From Phycisphaerales bacterium (lineage in GTDB: Bacteria > Planctomycetota > Phycisphaerae > Phycisphaerales > UBA1924), in the NCBI GenBank assembly GCA_028289195.1, contig JANQQR010000024.1, positions 1-64,000 of the forward strand: DNA of 64,000 bases. The letters are read 5' to 3'. The position numbers were made by a program, and so were the translations under genes. The notes beneath the pieces were generated by a model that had not been told where the DNA came from, searched no databases, and was given only the letters and a program-made list of their open reading frames with translations. This document shows positions 45,469-54,198 of the stretch, piece after piece (within the stretch, counting starts at the first letter, position 1; every line of letters starts with the position of its first letter).

Positions 45469-46408
45469 CCTGTTCTCCCTCAACGTCCGGCGCGAATCGG
45501 CCCTCATCCACGATCACGTCCCAGCCTTCATCGTCCGGAGGCGGCGCGGTGCTCAGCACTTCCTCGGGGATCTCCTCGTTCGTGCGCACGCCGATCAGGC
45601 GCACCACCGACTCGTCGCCCTGGCGATTGACAGTCAGCGCCATGCGGGGCTGCAGCGTGTCCGGCCTGTACCACAGGCGGATCTCGGTGAACTGGTCGCT
45701 CTCGGCAAACGCCTCGCGGGGCACCAGCCTCAGCTGGCACGTACCGGCCACGAACTCCAGCAACGCCGCGGCTTCCTCGATCTCCTCGGGGAACGCCTCT
45801 GCGGGATCGATGCGCAGGCCGTCGCCCGCCGGCAGCAGCTCGGTCTCGTAGCGGGCCTGCATCTCGTCGGCCTTCTGCCCGATCGGCAGCGGGATCGGCC
45901 CCTCGCCCAGGCGCAGCGGGTCGATGCGCTCCTCGCCCTTGGCTAGGCGCCGCGCGATGTACTTCTTGTCGCGCTCGATCTTCTCGATGAGCCACTGCCC
46001 GTCGAAGATCCACTGGCTGCGATCGGTGCGCTGCACGTCGTCGATGATCAGGTTGCGGAAGTCGACCGCGAACGTGCGCAGGTCCTCGCCACCCTCGGGA
46101 TCCGGCTTCACCTCGAAGAACAGCTCGCCCAGACGCGTGTGCCGGTCGCCCTGCAGGCGGAACGTGCGATCCCAGCGCACTTGCGCGCTGAAGGTCCGCA
46201 GGCCCTCGTCGGCCGCCTCCAGCGCCCGCAGCAGCTCGCCGGCGTCCCCGAACGGGCAGTCCGAGGCGTCGCGCACCATCTCGACGAGTTCGGCATCGGG
46301 GATCTCGATCGGGTCCGTCACGCGCGGGTCGGACTGCTGCCCGTGCGCGCACGCGCCCGCGAGCGTCCCGAGGATCGTGGCCATCAGAATCGTGCTGACT
46401 CGCGCCAT
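45461..46408 (-). CDS. Secreted protein, possibly LolA-fold
   Basis: A 315-residue exported protein. The N-terminus is MARVSTILMATILGTLAGACAHG: a signal peptide with a Cys after LAGA that is a weak lipobox, so lipoprotein or simple secretion are both possible. The central region (FSAQVRWDRTFRLQGDRH, then LIIDDVQRTDRSQWIFDGQWLIE) has the alternating strands of LolA-fold outer-membrane lipoprotein carriers, but no diagnostic motif is certain. The ATG at 46408 fits the signal peptide; the open frame upstream is spurious. It is co-translated with the downstream TPR peptidase. Possibly handles envelope lipoproteins. Confidence 0.75.
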   Translation of the reverse strand: MARVSTILMATILGTLAGACAHGQQSDPRVTDPIEIPDAELVEMVRDASDCPFGDAGELLRALEAADEGLRTFSAQVRWDRTFRLQGDRHTRLGELFFEVKPDPEGGEDLRTFAVDFRNLIIDDVQRTDRSQWIFDGQWLIEKIERDKKYIARRLAKGEERIDPLRLGEGPIPLPIGQKADEMQARYETELLPAGDGLRIDPAEAFPEEIEEAAALLEFVAGTCQLRLVPREAFAESDQFTEIRLWYRPDTLQPRMALTVNRQGDESVVRLIGVRTNEEIPEEVLSTAPPPDDEGWDVIVDEGRFAPDVEGEQDG

Positions 46409-46511
46409 AGGTCCGGCGTCCTTTCCGTCTGGCCCCGCCCCGCCCGCTGTGGTACGCCCGAGCCGGGCCCGGGCTGCGTCTGCATCCGTGCCGGAGGCCG
46501 GCAGGAACACT

Positions 46512-46943
46512 CTATTCGCCCTGCCCCGCCTCCAGGCAGTCCAGGTAATCCTGCAGGATGGCCGCGGCAGCCAGGGCATCCCGACGCGCCTTCTTCTGCT
46601 TGTGGGTGAGCCCGGACCGCGCCATCGCCTCGTCGGCCCGCTCGGAGCTGAGTCGCTCGTCGTGGTAGGCGATCGGGAGGCGCGTCGTCTCGTCCAGCAG
46701 CGCCCCGAACGTCCGCACCTTCGCGGCCTGCGGCCCCTCGGTGCCGTCCATGTTCAGGGGCAGCCCGAGCACGAAGCCCTCGGCCCCCTGGTCGCGCCCC
46801 GCGATCACCACGGCATCCGCCAGGGCCTCGCCGCGCGCCAGCGGGATCTCGATGGCCTTGAGGGGCGAGGCGATGCCCGTCTCGGTGTCGCCAGAGGCGA
46901 GCCCGGTCCGCTTGTCGCCAACATCAAGGCACAGCAGGCGCAT
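46512..46943 (-). CDS. ruvX: Putative Holliday junction resolvase / 16S rRNA processing nuclease
   Basis: YqgF/RuvX family, RNase H-like fold. The 143-residue product is of usual length with LCLDVGDKRTGLA (first catalytic Asp), a second acidic region at VLGLPLNMDGTEG, YHDERLSS and a C-terminal Asp-containing helix (RDALAAAAILQDYL). In E. coli this protein takes part in 16S rRNA 5'-end processing. It is 32 bases downstream of nuoH on the same strand. Confidence 0.93.
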   Translation of the reverse strand: MRLLCLDVGDKRTGLASGDTETGIASPLKAIEIPLARGEALADAVVIAGRDQGAEGFVLGLPLNMDGTEGPQAAKVRTFGALLDETTRLPIAYHDERLSSERADEAMARSGLTHKQKKARRDALAAAAILQDYLDCLEAGQGE

Positions 46944-46975
46944 GTCGCCCGGATTCTACGGGCGGCTCCCCGCGA

Positions 46976-48364
46976 TCAACCCATCGACACGTCGCCGCGA
47001 TCCTCGGGGCTCGCCAGCGACGCGCTGGGCGCGTCGGCCCGGGCGAACGCCGTCGGCGCCCCGGTCACGACCGACTCACCCTCGAGCGGGTTGAATCGCG
47101 ACCCCGCCAGGGGCACGCGCTTGTTCACATCGCTCTTGGGCAGCAGCGGGCCGACCACGAAGATCGCGACCAGAACCACGGCGTTCATCGCCAGCATCTG
47201 CCAGCCGCTGGTCCACTGCATGTAGACCATCACGCTCGTGGCCACCACGATGGCGATCGAGATCGGGATCAGGCTCTGCCACGCCAGCTTCAGCACCTGG
47301 TCGTAGCGGATGCGCGGGATCGTCCAGCGGATGATCATCATGAACACCACGCTCAGGACCACCTTGTTGAAGAACACGAAGAACTTCAGCAGCGCCGGGC
47401 CGAGGCCCACGGCCTCCGGCGTCGTCCAGTACACGCCCGGCAGGTGGTAGCCGCCGAAGAACAGCACCACGCAGAACGCGCTGGAGGTGATCATGTGGGC
47501 GTACTCGCCCAGGAAGAACAGCGCGAAGCGCATCGCGCTGTACTCGGTGTGGTACCCACCCACGAGTTCCTGCTCTGCCTCGGCGTTGTCGAACGGCGCG
47601 CGGTTCGCCTCGGCCAGGATGCACACGTAGAACATGATGCACGCGAGGGGCTGGTGCAGCACGAACCACCCGCCCGCCGGGAACCAGCTGGCCTGATCTT
47701 CAACGATCAGCGTCGGGCGCACGCTCTGGGCCAGCAGCAGCACCGCGAGGATCGAGAGCCCCATGGGGATCTCGTAGCTGATCATGCCCGCGCCGGCCCG
47801 CAGGCCGCCGAGCATGGAGTACTTGTTGTTGCTCGCCCACCCGCCGAGGATCACGCCGTAGACGCCGATGCCCGCGACGGCCAGCAGGTAGACGAAGCCG
47901 ATGTTCACATCCGCGACCATCACCTGCGCCCGCCCGGACTCGACGAGCACGAGCCCGCCCATGGCGATCTCGGGGATGTCGATCGAGCCGCCCCAGGGGA
48001 TCACCGCCCAGCCGATCATCGCCGGGACCACCGCCGCCATCGGCGCGATGGTGAACAGCCACCTGTCGGCCCCGCGGGGCATGTAGTCCTCTTTGAGCAG
48101 GAACTTCAGCCCGTCGGCCAGCGACTGCCCGAGCCCCCAGAACCCGAAGCCCCGGAACAGCTTCTTGAGGAAGGGCAGCCCCAGGTCGAAGCCCACGCGA
48201 TTGGGCCCGATGCGGTCCTGGATGTAGGCGCTGATCTTCCGCTCGAAGTAGATCAGGATGGGGATGGTCCCCAGGATGATGTGGATCACCAGCACGACGA
48301 CGATCGCGCCGACGAACGTCTGGGGCGAGAGCGGGAAGATGGCATCGAGAATGGCGTCGGGCAT
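46976..48364 (-). CDS. nuoH: NADH-quinone oxidoreductase subunit H
   Basis: Membrane subunit of respiratory complex I near the quinone site. The 462-residue protein begins LDAIFPLSPQTF with several helices and contains the conserved ERKISAYIQDRIGPNRVG stretch (complete), LLKEDYMP, AGAGMISYEIPMGL and AEANRAPFDNAEAEQELVGGYHTEYSAM. It is longer than usual (about 330) mainly through added C-terminal helices and a hydrophilic tail. The ATG at 48364 fits. No other nuo gene is present within at least 15 kb on either side; a separately placed subunit is plausible in Planctomycetes. Its neighbour downstream is ruvX. Confidence 0.95.
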   Translation of the reverse strand: MPDAILDAIFPLSPQTFVGAIVVVLVIHIILGTIPILIYFERKISAYIQDRIGPNRVGFDLGLPFLKKLFRGFGFWGLGQSLADGLKFLLKEDYMPRGADRWLFTIAPMAAVVPAMIGWAVIPWGGSIDIPEIAMGGLVLVESGRAQVMVADVNIGFVYLLAVAGIGVYGVILGGWASNNKYSMLGGLRAGAGMISYEIPMGLSILAVLLLAQSVRPTLIVEDQASWFPAGGWFVLHQPLACIMFYVCILAEANRAPFDNAEAEQELVGGYHTEYSAMRFALFFLGEYAHMITSSAFCVVLFFGGYHLPGVYWTTPEAVGLGPALLKFFVFFNKVVLSVVFMMIIRWTIPRIRYDQVLKLAWQSLIPISIAIVVATSVMVYMQWTSGWQMLAMNAVVLVAIFVVGPLLPKSDVNKRVPLAGSRFNPLEGESVVTGAPTAFARADAPSASLASPEDRGDVSMG

Positions 48365-48554
48365 CGGGCGGACAGTGTAGGGGAACCCACAGGCCTTGGG
48401 CAGAAGCGAGTTGCGAGGCCAAGCCCTCTCCCCGCCGTCTGCCCCTAGTGCCAAAGGCCCCCTCTCGCCGATGGGTGTCTCAGGGTCCCCCCAACTCCCG
48501 GTGGGACCGCTGAAGACTTGATCCGGGAGCGATCCGCGTGCCGGGAGGGCATTC

Positions 48555-50570
48555 GTGGGCAGATCTGTTTCCATCCGAGCCGGCGTCGCCGCCGCAGTAG
48601 CCGCGGCGGTGTGCTCGATCGCCTCGGGCGCCGACGTCCGCTGGATCAACCCGGCGGGAGGCAGTTGGCAAGACGGCGCCAACTGGGAGAGCGGCCTGGC
48701 CCCGGCATCCATCAGCGTCGCGGTCTTCGACCTCGACGCCACCTACACCGTCGAAGTCGGCGTCCAGACATTCATGACCGAGATGGACGTGCGCGCGGGA
48801 GATGTCACGCTCGACCTGGCCGGCTCCATGCTGCGGGCGAACGGGCCGGTGTTCTCCCCCGCCCTGATCACGGTTGGGGGCGACCAGGCAAGCCCCCCGG
48901 CGCTCCGCATCGAAGACGGGTCGTTCTTCGCGGATCTGCGGGTGGGCTGCGATCCGGATGAGTCGGGCTCTGTCGTCCTGCACGATGTCGAGATCGACTC
49001 GGGCTACTTCTTCTACAGCTTCCAGTCCTGCAACGGCACCATCGACTTCACCGGGGATACCTGGATCCAGATCCAGGGGCTCGGCGGCAGCGGCATCACC
49101 GTGCACGACGGCGCCCGCGCGTGGGCGGACGGCGTCGTGGTCGACGACGCGGAGGTTCTGGAAGGCGGCTCGATCCTCGGCTGGTTCTCGATGAGCGTGC
49201 CCGGAAACCTTCGGGTCAATGGCGGCACCGCGTCGTGCAACAAGTTCTTCGAGGCAGAAGGAACCGTCGACGTCTCCAGCGGCGGCATCTTCAACCTCGG
49301 GAACCTGCCGCCCGAACTGACAGTCTTCGGTGAGCTGAACATCTCCGGCACCGGCGAATACCACGGCATCACACTCGGCGGCAACGTCAACGCCTGGGGC
49401 GGCGCGCAGCTCGGCGTAGGACAGCAGGTCCAGTTCATCGGGGGCTCGCTCCGCGCATGGGGTGCGGGCACCACAGTCGCGCTCACCGACGTGTATCCGC
49501 AAGCTACCCGTCCAGTGAGCATCGAACTCGACGACGGTGCAAGCGCGACGATCGACAGCTTGCTCGACAGCGAACTCCTCGTCCGCGCCGGCGCAACCTG
49601 CACGGTCGGCGAGATCGTCGGGCAGGACCAGCCCGGAATGAACGTGAGGGTCGAGGGCGCAGGCTCCCACCTGGGACTGGTCGACCAGCAGTTTCCTATA
49701 GGTATCGGCGTCTTCACCGTCGCCGACGGCGCGTCGGCCACGCTCGGCGGGGCGCAGTTCGGAGACTGCTGCTACTCGATCGACGTCGAGGGCCAGGGCT
49801 CGCGCGCCGATCTCGCGGCAGCCTGGTTCGGCAACATCACCGCTCCCAGCGTGCAGATCGGCGGAGCCTTCAACCCGTCGCCGACCGAGCCGGGCCGGGT
49901 CCGCGCCGGGTTCGTTGCGTGGCCGGACGTCGCCGTGAACACCGACAGCATCCTCGTGCCCGACGGCGGCGTCCTCTCGCTGCGCGACCTGCTGTTCCCA
50001 CCGAGCCAGGGCACGCCGCCCGATGAGGTGCCCGTGCCCGGCCCGCTCTCATTCTTCGGAAGCCCGTCGCTGGGCGAACCGGAAGGCGCCGGCGCCCTGG
50101 AACTCTCGCTCGGGCAGACGCTAGCCGTCGACGGCCCGGTCTCGCTCGCCGGCGCGCTCACGATCCCGGACTCGATCATCGACCTGGGTTCACTCTCGCT
50201 CGGCGACCGCCTGCCGCTGGTGCGCGCCGCGTCGCGAACCGGGACGTTCGACACCGTCGATCTGCCGGAGATCCCCGGCGGCGTCAAGCTCGCGCTCGAG
50301 GTCGAGTACCCCGATGCGCCCGCGCTCGCGACGCGGAGCCTCGCGACCGTCGCGGAGATCGTCGTGGTCAGCAACGGCCTCGGCTGCCCCGGTGACGCCG
50401 ACGGCGACAGCCAGGTCAACAACGCCGACATCACGTCCTCTCTCAAGAACTGGCTCGCCGATTACTCCCCCGGCACCGGCACCGGCCCCGGCGACGCCAA
50501 CGCCGACGGACTCGTCGACTTCCAGGACCTCACCGCCATCCTGCAGAATTGGCTCGCCGTCTGCCCCTGA
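48555..50570 (+). CDS. Secreted repetitive protein with C-terminal dockerin
   Basis: A 671-residue exported protein, GTG start, with signal peptide AAAVAAAVCSIASGA. The body is a long Gly/Ser/Thr/Val-rich beta-type sequence with motifs such as GGSWQDGANWESG, characteristic of autotransporter-like and planctomycete cell-surface beta-helix proteins. Residues from about 610 to the end hold two dockerin-type calcium loops (GDADGDSQVNNADIT and GDANADGLVDFQDLT, each followed by LxNWL). No cohesin is in the window. Divergent from nuoH with a 190-base gap. Possibly surface-attached or polymer-binding; function unknown. Confidence 0.88.
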   Translation: MGRSVSIRAGVAAAVAAAVCSIASGADVRWINPAGGSWQDGANWESGLAPASISVAVFDLDATYTVEVGVQTFMTEMDVRAGDVTLDLAGSMLRANGPVFSPALITVGGDQASPPALRIEDGSFFADLRVGCDPDESGSVVLHDVEIDSGYFFYSFQSCNGTIDFTGDTWIQIQGLGGSGITVHDGARAWADGVVVDDAEVLEGGSILGWFSMSVPGNLRVNGGTASCNKFFEAEGTVDVSSGGIFNLGNLPPELTVFGELNISGTGEYHGITLGGNVNAWGGAQLGVGQQVQFIGGSLRAWGAGTTVALTDVYPQATRPVSIELDDGASATIDSLLDSELLVRAGATCTVGEIVGQDQPGMNVRVEGAGSHLGLVDQQFPIGIGVFTVADGASATLGGAQFGDCCYSIDVEGQGSRADLAAAWFGNITAPSVQIGGAFNPSPTEPGRVRAGFVAWPDVAVNTDSILVPDGGVLSLRDLLFPPSQGTPPDEVPVPGPLSFFGSPSLGEPEGAGALELSLGQTLAVDGPVSLAGALTIPDSIIDLGSLSLGDRLPLVRAASRTGTFDTVDLPEIPGGVKLALEVEYPDAPALATRSLATVAEIVVVSNGLGCPGDADGDSQVNNADITSSLKNWLADYSPGTGTGPGDANADGLVDFQDLTAILQNWLAVCP

Positions 50571-50616
50571 CTACCACGGGTACCATGCCCCTCCGCCGAA
50601 CCCCGAGGGACTCCCC

Positions 50617-52608
50617 GTGCTCAGCCGCCTCTCGCTCCGCGTCTCTGCGCCGCTGCTCGTCACGCTGCCGGTCGTCGTGGTCGCCATCGTCCTGGTCACG
50701 CTGGCTTTCGTTCAGGGACGCAGCGCCACCGGCACGCTCGCCGTGCAGAACCTCGAGCAGATCCACGCGCGCATCGATGATCGCTTGAGCATCCTGCTCT
50801 CGACCCCCGCGAGCTCGAACCGCATCATCGCCGACCTCATCGCCGAGAGGCGCCTCGACACCTCCGACCTCCGCTCCTGGCGCCCGTTCCTCTGGCAGCA
50901 GACCCAGGCGTTCGCGACGGTCAGCGGCGTCACCTTCGGCGGCGCCAGCGGGCATGTCGTGTGGATGTTCCGCTACCCCGGCCAGAGCCAGTACGAGTTC
51001 GGCATCGGCGACGACCGGACCGGCGGCAACATCAACGAGTTCCTCGTCTTCGGCGAGGGTCAGATCACCGGCGACGTCGCCGGCAGCTACCCCTACGACA
51101 TGACCACCCGGCCGTGGTACCGCGCCGCCGTCGACGCCGGCGCCCCCACGTGGAGCGAGCCCTACGCCTGGATCCACAAGGACGGCACCACCGTCACGTT
51201 CGGCATCGCCTACACCCAGCCGCACTTCGACGACCAGGGCGAGTTCGTCGGCGTCATCGATGCCGAACTCAGCCTCGAGGACATCTCGAACTACCTCGGC
51301 ACCATCGAGGTCGGGCTGACCGGTCAGGCGTTCATTCTCGACGACCAGGGCCTGCTGATCGCGTCTTCCGCCGGGACAGCAACCAGCAACGGCGGGCGCG
51401 GCGAGATCACCCGCATCGCGGGCCTCGCAGCCGACAACCCGCTGATCGCGCGCATCAGCTCGGAGATCGAGTCCCGTCCGAACGCCTACGCCGGTATCAC
51501 CGAGCCCACCGAGCTCGCGCTGACGATCGACGGCGAGCCTCACCTCGCCATCATCGCGCCGCTCGAGCACTGGACGGGCCTGTCGTGGATCGTCGCGACC
51601 GTCATCCCCGAGTCCGATTTCATCGGACCCCTCCAGTCGGGGCGTCAGCGCAGTCTCCTCATCGCGCTCGTCGTGATCATGCTCACAATCGTGCTCGGCG
51701 CGCTGCTCGCCTCCTGGCTCGTTCGCCCCATCCTCGCGCTCGTCGAGCACGTCCGTCGCGTCGGCGCGGGTGACCTCGACAGCGAGGTGCACATCGAGGA
51801 CACGCCTGAGTTCGCCCAGCTCTCGAGCGAACTCAACGACATGAGCGCCGCGCTCCGCGATCGCATGCGCCTGCGCAAAAGCCTCGAGATGGCCATGGAG
51901 GTCCAGCAGAGCCTCCTGCCCTCCGAGACGCCGCACATCGAGGGCATCGACGTCGCGGGGCACAGCACCTACTGCGACGAGACGGGCGGCGACTACTACG
52001 ACTTCCTCGACATCACCGGCCTGCCCTCGTCCGGCGTCGCCGTCGCGGTGGGCGACGTCATGGGCCACGGCATCGCCGCCGCGATGCTCATGGCCACCGC
52101 GAGGGGCATCCTGCGCAGCCACTGCCAGGAGCAGGGCTCCCTCGGCAACCTGCTTACCCACATGAACGAGCTCCTCTGCGAGGTCACCAAGGGCCAGCGC
52201 TTCATGACGATGCTGCTGCTGGCGCTCAACCCCGCCGAGCACGAGCTGCGCTGGAGCTCCGCCGGCCACGGCCCCCCGATCGTCTTCGACCCGGAGTCCA
52301 ACGAGTTCATCGAGCTCGACGGGGGCGAGCTGCCGCTCGGCGTTGCAAAGGGGATCGAGTTCACCGAGCACCGATTCGACCGCGCACGATCGGGGCAGGT
52401 GATCCTCGCGTCGACCGACGGCGTCTGGGAGGCCCACTCGGCCGATGGCGAGATGTTCGGGATGGAGCGCCTGCAGGCGATTATCCGCGAGCACGCCGGG
52501 GAACCGTCCGAGCGCATCGCCGAAGCGATCCGCGCCGCCGTGGCGCGTCATCAGACGGGATGCGCGCAGGAGGACGACATCACCTTCGTGATCGTCAAGG
52601 TCAGGTGA
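50617..52608 (+). CDS. Membrane dCache-HAMP-SpoIIE phosphatase
   Basis: A 663-residue signalling protein. An N-terminal helix (about residues 10-30) leads into an extracytoplasmic dCache-like sensor region with WYRAAVDAGAPTWSEPY, typical of the Cache family. A second helix (about 345-370) precedes a HAMP domain and a PP2C/SpoIIE phosphatase domain with DETGGDYYDF, GDVMGHGIAAAML and ASTDGVWEA metal-binding motifs. The GTG start at 50617 with GAGGGA upstream is chosen. Such proteins usually dephosphorylate an anti-anti-sigma factor; no such partner gene is nearby. It starts 46 bases after the dockerin protein. Confidence 0.9.
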   Translation: MLSRLSLRVSAPLLVTLPVVVVAIVLVTLAFVQGRSATGTLAVQNLEQIHARIDDRLSILLSTPASSNRIIADLIAERRLDTSDLRSWRPFLWQQTQAFATVSGVTFGGASGHVVWMFRYPGQSQYEFGIGDDRTGGNINEFLVFGEGQITGDVAGSYPYDMTTRPWYRAAVDAGAPTWSEPYAWIHKDGTTVTFGIAYTQPHFDDQGEFVGVIDAELSLEDISNYLGTIEVGLTGQAFILDDQGLLIASSAGTATSNGGRGEITRIAGLAADNPLIARISSEIESRPNAYAGITEPTELALTIDGEPHLAIIAPLEHWTGLSWIVATVIPESDFIGPLQSGRQRSLLIALVVIMLTIVLGALLASWLVRPILALVEHVRRVGAGDLDSEVHIEDTPEFAQLSSELNDMSAALRDRMRLRKSLEMAMEVQQSLLPSETPHIEGIDVAGHSTYCDETGGDYYDFLDITGLPSSGVAVAVGDVMGHGIAAAMLMATARGILRSHCQEQGSLGNLLTHMNELLCEVTKGQRFMTMLLLALNPAEHELRWSSAGHGPPIVFDPESNEFIELDGGELPLGVAKGIEFTEHRFDRARSGQVILASTDGVWEAHSADGEMFGMERLQAIIREHAGEPSERIAEAIRAAVARHQTGCAQEDDITFVIVKVR

Positions 52609-52687
52609 GCGCCCGGCCGAGCCGGCCCGCACGCCGGTGGCGCGCGGCACCTAGAATCCTGAGCGAGGGCAGAAGGAGCGTGCCGCA

Positions 52688-53791
52688 GTGAAAGCAGTGT
52701 GTGTCATCGCCACCGGCGCGGGTCTGAGTCTGGGGCTGGGGCTGAGCGCTCGGGTGTGCGCCGATGACGAGCACCCGCCCGGTCCGTACGCCATGGTGTG
52801 GATCGAAGGCGGAGAGTTCTCCATGGGCTCCGAGCGCCCCGACGCCCGAGCCGACGAGTCTCCCGTGCATCGCGTCCGAGTCAGCGGTTTCTGGATGGAC
52901 CAGACCGAGGTGACCAACGCGCAGTTCCGAGAGTTCGTCGAGGCCACGGGGTACGTGACCACAGCAGAGCGCCCGGTCGACTGGGAGCAGATCAAGCTGC
53001 AGGTGCCTCCGGGCACACCAAAGCCCGCCGACGAAGAGCTCCGACCCTCGTCGCTCGTGTTCATCGCGCCGGTCAACGATGTCCCGCTCGACGACCTGAG
53101 CAACTGGTGGGTGTGGACCCACGGCGCCAGTTGGCGTCACCCCTTCGGGCCGGGAAGCTCGATCGAAGGCATGGACGCCCACCCGGTGGTGCACGTCTCC
53201 TACGAGGACGCGCTGGCGTACTGCCAGTGGGCCGGGAAGCGTCTGCCTACCGAGGCCGAGTGGGAGTTCGCCGCCCGCGGCGGTCTCGATGGTGCGCACT
53301 ACGTCTGGGGCGACGGGCCGGTCACGCCCGAGCGCGCGAACATCTGGCAGGGAGTGTTCCCGACCAAGAACCTTGAGGAAGACGGCTACGCCTACTCGTC
53401 GCCCGCCTGCACGTTCCCACCCAACGCCTACGGCTTGTACGACATGGCCGGCAACGTGTGGGAATGGGTCGCCGACTGGTACCAGCCCGAGCTCTATCGC
53501 CAGCGGGTGCTCGCGCTCGGTCCGGACGGTGTGACGGCCGATCCCCAGGGCCCGGAGACCAGCCTGAACCCGATGAACCCGCGCGAGCCGCGGCGCGTCC
53601 AGCGGGGCGGCTCTATGCTGTGCCACGCGAGCTACTGCTCGAGCTACCGCCCCAGCGCGCGCATGAGCACGACGCCCGACACCAGCATGATCCACACCGG
53701 GTTCCGCTGCGTGATGAGCAAGGAGATGTGGGACGAGCGCCAAGCTCAGCTCTCACAGGAGCAACTCGAAGGGAGCGAACTCAAGCAATGA
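52688..53791 (+). CDS. Exported formylglycine-generating enzyme (sulfatase-modifying factor)
   Basis: A 367-residue protein of the FGE/SUMF family, GTG start with AGAAGGAG upstream. An N-terminal signal sequence (LGLGLSARVCA) is visible. The domain begins with MVWIEGGEFSMGS and DQTEVTNAQFREFV and ends with GGSMLCHASYCSSY. Both catalytic cysteines Cys312 and Cys317 are present in the C-x4-C spacing of true copper-dependent FGEs, so oxidation of sulfatase cysteine to formylglycine is likely. GFRC closes the domain. No sulfatase gene is in this window. It is coupled to a small lipoprotein gene downstream. Confidence 0.92.
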   Translation: MKAVCVIATGAGLSLGLGLSARVCADDEHPPGPYAMVWIEGGEFSMGSERPDARADESPVHRVRVSGFWMDQTEVTNAQFREFVEATGYVTTAERPVDWEQIKLQVPPGTPKPADEELRPSSLVFIAPVNDVPLDDLSNWWVWTHGASWRHPFGPGSSIEGMDAHPVVHVSYEDALAYCQWAGKRLPTEAEWEFAARGGLDGAHYVWGDGPVTPERANIWQGVFPTKNLEEDGYAYSSPACTFPPNAYGLYDMAGNVWEWVADWYQPELYRQRVLALGPDGVTADPQGPETSLNPMNPREPRRVQRGGSMLCHASYCSSYRPSARMSTTPDTSMIHTGFRCVMSKEMWDERQAQLSQEQLEGSELKQ

Positions 53792-54063
53792 CCAAAAGCA
53801 AGACCATCGTCCTCAGCGCGGCCCTGATCGGCGCCGGCGCACTCGCCGGTTGCAACAAGACCTACTACTCCGTGACGAACCTCGACACGGGGAACGTCTT
53901 CTACACCAAGAAGGTCAAGGAACTGAAGTCGGGCTCGATCTCCTTCATCGACCGGCGCAACGGCAACGAGGTCCGGATCAGCAACGCCGAGATCGAGGAG
54001 ATTGAGAAGCAGGAGTACCGCAAGGCGCTCAACGACTCGGACATCGAGCGCACGGACCACTGA
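53788..54063 (+). CDS. Small lipoprotein, YgdI/YgdR-like
   Basis: A 91-residue lipoprotein with signal MTKSKTIVLSAALIGAG and lipobox LAGC. The mature part (YYSVTNLDTGNVFYTKK, SGSISFIDRRNG) resembles the small SH3-like YgdI/YgdR lipoproteins; this comparison is tentative. The ATG at 53788 overlaps the FGE stop in an ATGA junction, so the two are co-translated. Function unknown. Confidence 0.8.
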   Translation: MTKSKTIVLSAALIGAGALAGCNKTYYSVTNLDTGNVFYTKKVKELKSGSISFIDRRNGNEVRISNAEIEEIEKQEYRKALNDSDIERTDH

Positions 54064-54108
54064 TCCGGTGTTTTTTCGGGTCTTCGGGCCCGATTCCACC
54101 CAATTCTG

Positions 54109-54138
54109 TTGACCCGACCGGGTGATGAGGTCTGTTAC
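54109..54138 (+). promoter_or_regulatory. Weak sigma70-like promoter candidate
   Basis: TTGACC at 54109-54114 and TGTTAC at 54133-54138 with an 18-base spacer, 60 bases before the dockerin/Cys-rich gene at 54199. Plausible but not decisive. Confidence 0.3.
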
Positions 54139-54198
54139 ACGGGTCGGCGCCGCGCCCGCGCCAGCTCTATCAGTCCACTTTCACCTGGGAGGTTCGTG

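Noticed and set aside
43006..45630. 874-residue open frame on the plus strand opposite the TPR-gluzincin gene
   Set aside because: Pure antisense shadow: Arg/His/Leu-rich composition with no family motifs, covering the real gene exactly. The same holds for other long frames such as 37793-40492 (+), 34281-36713 (-), 2684-4408 (+), 23031-24770 (-) and 11881-13443 (+).
54073..54090. Hairpin TCGGG...CCCGA after the small lipoprotein gene
   Set aside because: The T-run comes before the stem, not after it, on the plus strand; on the minus strand it is followed by A residues. Not a terminator.
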